A stretch of DNA of 64,000 nucleotides, taken from positions 20,295,397 to 20,359,396 of the forward strand of contig OZ020519.1 of the NCBI GenBank assembly GCA_963971425.1, given 5' to 3'. Shown one piece after another: positions 55,972 through 64,000 of the stretch (position 1 is its first letter; every line of letters begins with the position of its first letter). Position numbers and translations under genes: made by a program. The DNA comes from Bryoerythrophyllum caledonicum (Eukaryota; Streptophyta; Bryopsida; Pottiales; Pottiaceae). Under the pieces are notes generated by a model that was not told where the DNA came from, ran no database searches, and worked only from the letters and a program-made list of their open reading frames with translations.

Positions 55972-57384
55972 TGTCTACTTCGTTTTTGCAATCTTCTTCA
56001 CGCTACGAACACTCTTAAGACATGCATCTACACTCATAGAATTCCCTATCATCTGTGCAGACTTATGTCTTAAGATTACATGCAAGGTGGTTACAACGGT
56101 TATTCCGTTTCTTGATTTTCTTTAACAAACTCTTTGATTTTACTCTCGTAGATAGTTATCTACTCTTAGTAAATTTTATTCCATTAATCTCATACCTTAG
56201 CAAGGAAGATCAGTTGAATTCTGTTGTCTTAAACAACCTTATTCACAACGACATGGCATAATCCAACAATTCTGTGAACTCTCATTCAGCATGACTTAAA
56301 CGACGAACTTACCACCAGAACGTGTGACGACCTCTGCCTTAGCTCTTGGTGACACTTCGCTTCCCCGACGCAGAGTCTCACAAAACTCACAGCTTTGCAA
56401 CAATTCTTCACGATACACTCTGACTCTCAACAATGCAAACTAACCTCTCGACTCTGCTTCGGCAACTGAACAATGCACTTGTGAATTCTCTCTGATGAGC
56501 CATAGCCAAGTTTGGCAGCTCGTTTTCTTAACGGCTCATCAAGTTTGCCACTTGGTTTTAAGTCTCGCCCCCACTCGTCCTTATCATCACGTTTTTCAAG
56601 TCATGGCAATGATCTTTTTTACGTGATTGATTATTATTCCCTCGAGTGAAGTGTCCACTTTTGTCTCTTCCATGGCACTTTAATTTGATCTTTCAACATG
56701 ATGAGATTTCTCCACTTTATGACAAGGTCGCTTCTCACAGATTTCCTACCAACTTAATCATCATTTTTATTTTCTTAAGTTTTTCCATTTTCCATAATTT
56801 GCTTCGGCTTATTTCTGTCTTAAGGCATCTCCTTGCTTAAGTTTATTGTTGTTTCCCAACTTTACTTTTTAAGATGAACTTCAGGGACAACCCTAGACTT
56901 ACTGTCTTAAGGTGTCTACTCAAGTTCTGGAGTTTTGATATCTTCTCAAATTTGATAAGACAACTCAAGTTCTTAAGTCACTTGTGTCTTTAAGACTATT
57001 TTGAGTTCTTAAGGCGACTGCAGATCTGACGTCTCTTGAGTGTTTTAAGATAGCTTAAGTTCTTAAGACAACTGGCATGACATTACACTTATGATCTTAA
57101 TTCTGTGACTTAACTTGAGATGACTTCTTAAGTACTGTTCCTTTATGCAAAATGATTTAGCTCTTAAGAATCTTTATTTTTGAATTTTATTTTTTTTCAA
57201 TAATACCTTATGACAAGGTTTCTCTCAAGAAAGTTTTTTGTGAATATTTTTTATGAATGATCATAAATTAACTATGACTTAAAACACAAAATTTTACACT
57301 TTCCCTTTGGTAGTTTAGTGTCGTTCCGGACTACTTAAAAATTCTTTCTTAAGATTTTCTTAAAATTTCCTTTAAGTAGGGGTG
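55972..57384 (-). other. Spacer between pol and accessory ORFs, CTTAAG-rich
   Basis: Noncoding. Between 56870 and 57200 TTCTTAAGT/CTTAAG words recur as they do in the LTR (660-1040; 48690-49150). No ORF of note. Confidence 0.55.
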
Positions 57385-57397
57385 TAGCCCTCCTCTT
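57385..57397 (-). promoter_or_regulatory. Second, internal polypurine tract after pol
   Basis: AAGAGGAGGGCTA on the minus strand, identical over 13 bases to the tract at 50247-50259. It lies 19 bases downstream of the pol stop, at the position expected for the LTR-priming tract of an element without accessory genes. Confidence 0.7.
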
Positions 57398-57415
57398 TTA
57401 AAAGGTAACTTGCCC

Positions 57416-60400
57416 TCAAGTTACGTACTTTTTGAGCCTGTAGCCATTATAGCGTGTTGCATGCACATTACCTGCAAAATCTTGTAATTCCACAGAACCA
57501 TTAGGATAAGATTTAAGTATTTTGTATGGTCCAAACCATCTCATTTTAAATTTTCCTGGAAATTTCTGGAATCGACTGTCATAGAGTAAGACTAAATCAT
57601 TTTCTTTTAGAGTTTTTGGTTGTAATTTACTATCATAATAAGTTTTCCTTTGTTTTTGTATAGCTTCCATATTCATGTAGGCTTGACCTCTAATTTCATC
57701 TAGACGTTCTAGATTATCTAATCTTTCTCTTAGAGATTGTTCATCATCTAATCTTTCAGAAATTGCCACGCGTAGAGAAGGTAATGCCACTTCTATCGGG
57801 AGCATAGCTTCCAATCCATATACTAATTGGAAAGGGGTTGCTTTAGTTGTAGTTTTTATTGTACATCTATATGCCCATAATGCATTATTCAACTCATAAT
57901 CCCAATTAGATGCATTGCCTTGTAATGTCTTAGTGATAATCTTGCAGAGAATACCATTAGACTTCTCAGTTTGTCCATTAGCTCTAGGGTGATTGGGTGA
58001 CGACTTACGGTGCTTAATAAAATACTTTTGCAACATTTTCTCAATAGTATCATTGATGAAATGAGTCCCTCTATCACTTACAATTTCTTTCGGACACCCA
58101 AATCTAGTGATGATATGCTCATAAATGAATTTTGCCACAGTGTCTGCGTCATCAGTTCTAGTGGCAAGGGCCTCTACCCACTTAGTCACATATTCTGTTG
58201 CAACCAAGATATAGCGTTTTAGACCCTCACGACTAGGTGGTTTAATGGGACCTACAAAGTCAATTCCCCATTTTTCAAAAGGAATTTGTGCTAAAATTGG
58301 TGTTAATGGCATAGCCTTAGTGGCTGTCGGTTTACCGACTCGCTGACAAGGATCACATTTTTTAACATAATTAGTGGCATCGGCAAAAAGTGTGGGCCAC
58401 CAATAGCCTGCTCGCAATGCTTTTTGAGCGGTAGCCCAACCCGCAAAATGCCCTCCGCAGACATCATCATGACATCCTACTAAAATCATGGATACTTCAC
58501 TAGGATTTACACATCGTCGAAGTACATCATCTTTACCTCGCTTATAGAGAACACCACTGATCATAGTGTATGGTAAAGATTGATGGAATAGTTTAAGTTT
58601 ATCTTTGCTAGTGTATTCAATAGGAAAAGTAGCCTTAGTTAAATAGTAGATGATGTTGGCATATTCTTTTGGAATTACATCAAGTACCTCCACACCCTCT
58701 TTAACAGAAAAGATGTGTGCATCTGGAAAGTTATCATCTAAGGACTGTGGGTTTTTAGTCTCACTAAGTCGTGATAAAAAATCTGCATTTTGATGTATTT
58801 TCCCTGGTCTGACATTAATGGTAAAATCAAATTCTTGTAATAACAAAACCCACCTTGCAATTCGACCACTTAATTGAGGCTTGTTGATCATATACTTTAA
58901 GGCATTATGATCAATATGGAAAGTAAATTTGTAACCCAATAAATATTGTCTATATTTTTGAATGGAGAAGATCATGCCAAGACCTTCTCGTTCAGTTACA
59001 GAATAATTCCTTTCTGGGGCACTCAACTGTCGACTTGCAAAGTAAATTGGTCTATCATGACCTTTAGAATTTTTCTGACTTAAGACACTTCCAATTGCCA
59101 TATTGGAAGCATCAACATACACTTCAAAAGGTTTTGTCCAATCCGGGGGAATTAGGACAGGTGCTTTACTAAGGTGGCGTTTTAACTTGTTAAAAGCTTT
59201 AGTACAATCATCTGTCCATACCCCTGGAAGTAAAGTTTGTTTTGTTAAGACATTTAAAGGTGCTGCTATAAAGGCAAACTTATAAATAAATCTTCTATAA
59301 TAACCTGTTGCACCAAGAAAGCCTTTTAGTCCTGTTAGATGTTTAGGTATTTCCATTTGAAGAATAATGTCTACTTTGTCTAGGTCTACCGATATTCCTT
59401 CTTTTGAAACAACATGACCTAATAATTTACCACATACAGTGGCAAACTCAGACTTAGCAGCATTTATGGAAATCCCATATTCTCTACATTGATCAAAACA
59501 TTTCTTTAAATTTTGTGCATGATCTTTCTTAGAACCAAACACACAAAAATCATCTAAAAATATCTCCATAAATTTTCTAAGATATTTTGTGAAGGCTTGA
59601 GTCATAGCTCTTTGGAATATTGCCGGAGCATTGCACAATCCAAATGGCATGACATTATATGCAAAAGTCCCCTAGTCCGTAGTGAAAGTGGTCAATGGTT
59701 TATCTTCTGGGGCAATCTGCACTTGATTATAACCCGAGAATCCATCAAGGAAAGAATAACACTCATGACCCGCTACACCATCTAGGACTGCAACAGAAAA
59801 TGGTAAAAGAAAGAAATCTTTCTGAGTGGCTTTGTTCAACTGTCAAAAATCCTGACAAATACGGATCTTACCATTCTTTTTAGGTACTATGACAATAGGT
59901 GACACCCACTCGCTAAATGGCACGGGATAAATGAAATTACACTCCAGTAATTTATCAATTTCCTCTTTGACCATTAGAGAATAATTTGGGTTCATCCTAT
60001 ATTGCCTTTGTCTAACAGGTTTAGCATCCGCCTCTAGGATAATTCGATGTTGACAAACATCAGGAGGTATGCCTTTCAAGTCTTTATAAGTCCAAGCAAA
60101 GGCATCCTTTTCCTTCTTAAAGAATTCCAACCATTCTTCATATTCTTTAGAACTTAATTCATCATATATTTTAATAGGCTTAGGATCTTCCGTAGTGCCT
60201 AAATTTATTTCGATAGTATTTTTTACTAAAGATCGAACATTAGGTGTTTTCTTATCACCTAGCAACTCATCCGAGTCTGACACATAAGGGATTTCCTTAT
60301 TTGACGCTCCCTCAGTAGTAATGTTAAAAATAGGAGCATTTTGCCATGCTTCAATAGCTGCATCCGAGTCATCATCTTGACTGGGAGGGACAAAATACTC

Positions 60401-61541
60401 TCCAGGACCTAAGCCTTTAAACGTAGGCATGTCCTGGATAACATTAGTATCTTCAGGCTCAGATTCTGAGTTTGGATTAGTAGTCCAATCTGAAGCATCA
60501 TCTTGAGTCTCACCATGATAGTTTGCAGGAAACATGGGAAGAATAATTTTACTTTTGCCCTTCCCAATTGTCAAAGTTCCCTTGCCCCAATCGTCCTTGG
60601 CTTTAGCTAATGACAACCAAGGTCTGCCAAGGAGAATAGGATATGTGGAAATAGACTCACTCACCTTAAAGACAATATAGTCAATTTTATAATCAATTCC
60701 ACCAATTATTGTATTTAATTGTATCAATTTTCCCAAAGGTTTGACTCTACTTTGATCGGCCATTCTTAAAATAATAGGAGTAGGTGCTATGGTAGTTATG
60801 CCTAACTCTTCCATAGTATCAACACTCATAAGGTTGACACTACTCCCACTATCAATTTGGACTCCATCAATTAAAGTTCCATCTATAATTACATCAACTG
60901 TAGGTGCACCTGGATCTAGAGAGATATCATGAACGTTCACAATTTCGGGTTGAGATTTACTTGTTTCCTTATTTATTTTTTGTTTAGTTTTTTTAACATT
61001 GTCCTCCTCTTGTATTTTTGCTCTCTTTCTAATTAGAGAAGAGGTTAACTCATTCTTACAATAAGGTGACAATGCAAGTAATTGTCTCAAAGAAATTTGA
61101 GGTTGTAATCTATCTAAATCTGTGAGAATATCATATGGATGCATACCCACTGCTAATCTCATAATCCTATTATGTTTTCTCTTTTTTAAAGACATAGATG
61201 ATTCTTTCATTATCTTTTTTGAAGGCTTATAAAAAGTAGGTTGTTCCAACGGTTTCATGGAAGTACTTGGTTTTTCCACATTTGGAATTATAGGTACAAT
61301 TTTTTCTGGCGAAGAAGGTGTTATAGGTACTTGAGTAGGATTTTCCTGAGAATCACTATTTGTTATTTCTATTATTTGTGGTGATGGTTTCAGAATTTCT
61401 GGTCTTTTTAGTATAGCTGGCATATCTCTAGCAAGCACAAGATTAAGTTTTACTTTGCTATAATCACTCTCTGAACTACTAACGGGTTCTTTTTCAAGGG
61501 CCTCTTGGCTTGTGATCTCGTGATAAAGACATCTTGAGGTG
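57416..61541 (-). pseudogene. Ty3/gypsy Pol: protease, RT, RNase H, integrase (two in-frame stops)
   Basis: Frame overlapping the end of gag by about 90 bases in the -1 frame (open after a TGA near 61541) and ending TGA 57416. Protease: IDGVQIDSGSSVNLM (active site DSGS) near 60860. RT begins SEWVSPIVIVPKKNGKIRIC. TGA at 59843 (DF*QL) and TAG at 59672 (TD*GTF, normally Trp) interrupt RT; then MPFGLCNAPAIFQRAM and the catalytic FLDDF. RNase H: EVYVDASNMAIGSVLSQ. Integrase: H2C2 finger (HFAGW, CDPCQ), then IDFVGP, VSDRGTHF and a Glu in SNGILCK. C terminus GNVHATRYNGYRLKKY, with no chromodomain. Both stops are single transitions, so RT is inactivated unless suppressed. Confidence 0.85.
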
Positions 61542-63993
61542 TATCAATTGCCATATAGTTTACATTTCTAGTATTAGAAGACTCTACTTCTTGAATTTGA
61601 ACTTGTTTCCTAACATTAGGAAACTCAGTAATTATGGCTGTGCAAAAGGTAGAAACATGCCCCGTTTGCCCACATCTTCCACACAAGGGATTAAAACCAA
61701 CTTGTTGGCGTGCATTTGTGCCTTCCCTAGAATAATGACCTGGCTCTCCACATCTATAACATACTACTTCTTTGTTTCTATCTTGATTAGGTCCTCTCCA
61801 AACTTGGTGTTGATTATATCCATTATTTCCTCTCGGATGGTTATTATTGTTTCCTGGTCTTGTAAAAGGTTGTTTGGATGTAATTCTATAAGGTTGTTTT
61901 TGGTTATTATTTTGAGAAGGTTGCTCTTGTACTAGGGCCTTTACTTCCTTGATATTTCTACAAGTAGTTATATCATGGCCCTTAGCACCGCAATAAGCAC
62001 ATTTAAGCTTAGGTATTCCTCCTATTGGATATTTACACTCGGTGGCCAAGTGTCCATGTCCCTTACAATTACTACACCAAATATTAGTTCGTTGATTAGT
62101 AGCCTTAGGTCTTTTATTTCTACCTTCATTAACTTGGACTGACAATTCTCTAAATTGTTTTTGTAAGGCTTGTAGCTCATTTTCCTCATGACTAGGAAGC
62201 ATCAACGCAAGTTGTTGCTCTCTAGGATGAGGTGGTCCTTGTATAGTTAATTGGGGTTGACTGGATATTGACCTAGGATAATAATCTCTTCCACTATTAT
62301 CCATCCCATATTGAGTAGATACAGGTAAAAGATATGGATCCTGATATGGAATTCTTTTTGTTTGTAACAACATATTAGATCGCTGCATAGCAGCTTCCCA
62401 ATTTCTAGCAGCTTCATATGCTGCATTTAAATTTGCCGGGTTGGAAAGTTTAACCTGGTATATACACATAGGATCTAATAAACCTCTGGTAAAGGTATTA
62501 GTGATCCATGCTTCTGGCATATTATGATCTCGCCATCTATTCAATAAGTTTCTAAGCCGAGTATAATATCCGGCTATAGTTTCTGTGGGATACATTTGAA
62601 AACTTTGTAACTGATCCTGCAAAGTATTATGATAAGACTGGGGTCTGAACCTGGTCAAAAATGCTTCTTTTAAAGCATCCCAGTTTATTGGTTGAGGATC
62701 TAATGCTGCATACCACCTCTGAGCTTCCCCTAGTAAATTACCAGGAAAACTAGTGATGTACTTATCAATTGCTAAATTATTAGCTATTGCTACTACTTGA
62801 AATCTTTCCAAGTAGGAATCAGGATCTTCTCCCAAGTCACCATAGAATATGGGAAATGGAGCTATATTAAGCATCCTATGATGCGCCATAGCAAGGGGAT
62901 TAACAAAAGGGACGTCTGGAGTAGGAGGGGTTGAAGGTGGTGAGGATAATGAGGACCTGCTAGAGGTAGAACTAGCAGAAGAAGAGTCAAAAGGAGAAGT
63001 CCTCCCAGAAGTATGTGAGGGCAGTCCAGCTGGACTCTCTTTTCGCACTGGTGGTTCTGAGTGCTCTTCTTCTTTACTTTCACTATTAAATAAACTTTCA
63101 CCTTCTTTAGGCTCACTGTGCTCACCTACATCTAACTTTTCCTCTTTAATAGGATTATACTTAAATTCCGCTCCTTCTACATTAATTTGTTCAATCTCTT
63201 CTTGTATGTCAAAGTTTAAAGTAGTAGGTCTAAGAATTTGACTAAAAGCTTCTAATAACTCCTTACGAAACTTATGCTTTTCTTCTTCATTTTCCAATGG
63301 TCTATCATTCAGAAAATGGTCAATAGATTCTTTTGCTTCACTATGAGTAAATATTGGTATTGACTCAAATTCTTGGGCAAAAGGACTTGGATAGGGAGTT
63401 TCAAAGTTTGTTTGGTCTGAGGAGTTACCTACTTCATAAGTACGATTTATTAAAGATTGGGGTATGGGGGTTCTAAACAATCGCTCCAACTCATCAAGTT
63501 GTTGATCATGAATGTTAGGTTTTTCATCCACTTCTTCCTCTTCTGAGGATCCTTCCTTTTCTAAGGATTTAGACCAAACTTTCTTACTTTGGGTCTCCCA
63601 ATTTACTTCTTCCGGGCTACTAGAACAACAAGAGTGACTCGTATATTTTTTATCTTTTCTTTTTCCTATATATTTCTTCCTAGGATTTTTTAAGGCTGCA
63701 AATACTAACTCTTCTGGGGTAAATTGTGGTGTCTTTGTGTCTGACTGAGGAGAATTTGGAGGATCAGGTAGTGTTTTATATGTTGTCTCCCTTTTTGTTT
63801 GTCTCAATGCCTTTTCTAAGGCTATTTCTATTTCCTCATCTAGTTTGAAGGGAGAAGGAGTTGTAACAATGTTAAAGGTAGGATTATGTACTCCTAACAC
63901 TATAGTTGGTTGTTTCCTCTCTACCCTTTTCTTATAACGTTGAGCTCTCTCGACTTTTTGTTTCTCTCTTTTCTCTTTGTCTTTTCCTGACAT
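61450..63993 (-). CDS. Ty3/gypsy Gag, intact frame
   Basis: 847 codons starting MSGKDKEKREK at 63993, seven bases from the window edge, so the true start could lie further right. The first 370 residues are charged and disordered. The gag core (about 380-530) has FPIFYGDLGEDPDSYLERF, LLGEAQRWYAAL and WDALKEAFLTRFRP. Four zinc knuckles follow: CSNCKGHGHLATEC, CAYCGAKGHDITTC, a third that has lost its last Cys (CYRCGEPGHYSREG) and CGRCGQTGHVSTFC. Gag coats and packages the element RNA. It ends TAA 61450. pol is in the -1 frame. Confidence 0.85.
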   Translation of the reverse strand: MSGKDKEKREKQKVERAQRYKKRVERKQPTIVLGVHNPTFNIVTTPSPFKLDEEIEIALEKALRQTKRETTYKTLPDPPNSPQSDTKTPQFTPEELVFAALKNPRKKYIGKRKDKKYTSHSCCSSSPEEVNWETQSKKVWSKSLEKEGSSEEEEVDEKPNIHDQQLDELERLFRTPIPQSLINRTYEVGNSSDQTNFETPYPSPFAQEFESIPIFTHSEAKESIDHFLNDRPLENEEEKHKFRKELLEAFSQILRPTTLNFDIQEEIEQINVEGAEFKYNPIKEEKLDVGEHSEPKEGESLFNSESKEEEHSEPPVRKESPAGLPSHTSGRTSPFDSSSASSTSSRSSLSSPPSTPPTPDVPFVNPLAMAHHRMLNIAPFPIFYGDLGEDPDSYLERFQVVAIANNLAIDKYITSFPGNLLGEAQRWYAALDPQPINWDALKEAFLTRFRPQSYHNTLQDQLQSFQMYPTETIAGYYTRLRNLLNRWRDHNMPEAWITNTFTRGLLDPMCIYQVKLSNPANLNAAYEAARNWEAAMQRSNMLLQTKRIPYQDPYLLPVSTQYGMDNSGRDYYPRSISSQPQLTIQGPPHPREQQLALMLPSHEENELQALQKQFRELSVQVNEGRNKRPKATNQRTNIWCSNCKGHGHLATECKYPIGGIPKLKCAYCGAKGHDITTCRNIKEVKALVQEQPSQNNNQKQPYRITSKQPFTRPGNNNNHPRGNNGYNQHQVWRGPNQDRNKEVVCYRCGEPGHYSREGTNARQQVGFNPLCGRCGQTGHVSTFCTAIITEFPNVRKQVQIQEVESSNTRNVNYMAIDTPQDVFITRSQAKRPLKKNPLVVQRVIIAK

Positions 63994-64000
63994 TAGTAAT

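Larger units (their letters stand above)
48266..64000 (-). mobile_element. Giant Ty3/gypsy (Athila/Tat-like) retrotransposon, right part outside window
   Basis: Read on the minus strand: gag (63993-61450), pol (to 57416), a spacer, two accessory ORFs (55971-52507), a polypurine tract and the 3' LTR (50246-48266). The 5' LTR and primer site lie beyond 64000, so total length exceeds 15.7 kb. It inserted into RH copy D, and TGGAG at 48261-48265 is the candidate left target duplication. Pol order PR-RT-RH-INT without chromodomain and with an NGYRLKKY-type end fits Athila/Tat. The gag frame is fully open, so the copy is relatively young. Confidence 0.85.

Noticed and set aside
57416..57480. Chromodomain at the integrase C terminus
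   Set aside because: The sequence ends shortly after NGYRLKKY with no aromatic-cage-like chromodomain, so the element is not a chromovirus.

Overview
The window looks like gene-poor, transposon-packed nuclear DNA of a land plant or a close streptophyte relative. The evidence is plant-type Ty3/gypsy retrotransposons (Athila/Tat-like pol with no chromodomain), a MULE transposase with WRKY-GCM1-like and SWIM zinc fingers, a pogo/Tigger relic, GT-AG introns, telo-box motifs and long AT-rich LTRs. A bryophyte or fern is my guess, not a demonstrated fact. No rRNA, CRISPR array or bacterial-style operon is visible.

Layout. 1-1633: the 3' part of a long LTR (+) ending in TTTCA, related to the LTR at 48266-50246. 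2568-6134 (-): an intron-containing gene fragment and an acidic/coiled-coil/RING-like protein gene, flanked on both sides by degenerate GTATAC-rich arrays. 9048-12549 (+): two partial copies of a second RING-H2 family (called RH here) and its 3' repeat. 12805-16613: a small LTR-like element carrying one coiled-coil ORF (-). 16690-16930: a probable tRNA-derived SINE. 17027-21248 (-): a decayed two-exon MULE transposase whose intron holds four GC-rich palindromes. 24651-30165 (+): an LTR with an internal tandem array, a degenerate PBS and a broken gag. 30170-31790: a truncated Gly/Arg-rich ORF (-) and a G-rich minisatellite. 32238-36070 (+): the most complete RH copy plus its tandem 3' repeats. 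36040-39871: a pogo/Tigger relic split by a 2629-bp solo LTR with a 5-bp duplication. 40140-48265 (-): another RH copy split by a 6543-bp DNA transposon with 15-bp terminal inverted repeats and an 8-bp target duplication. 48266-64000 (-): most of a giant Ty3/gypsy element (gag, pol, two accessory ORFs, 1981-bp LTR), running off the right edge.

Three things stand out. First, the DNA transposon at 40990-47532 has clean boundaries, a long P-element/THAP9-like transposase frame and a second ORF. Second, the multicopy RH family has an N-terminal helical domain with a 'GKRVDW' motif, then a coiled coil, then a RING-H2 finger; its architecture resembles the accessory ORFs carried by two LTR elements here. 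Third, 25 in-frame stop codons that interrupt otherwise continuous frames are all TAG or TGA, never TAA. Every one can be explained by C-to-T change at a CG or CHG site on one strand, as expected from cytosine-methylation decay. Most interrupted frames here therefore look like old genes killed by point mutations rather than by indels.
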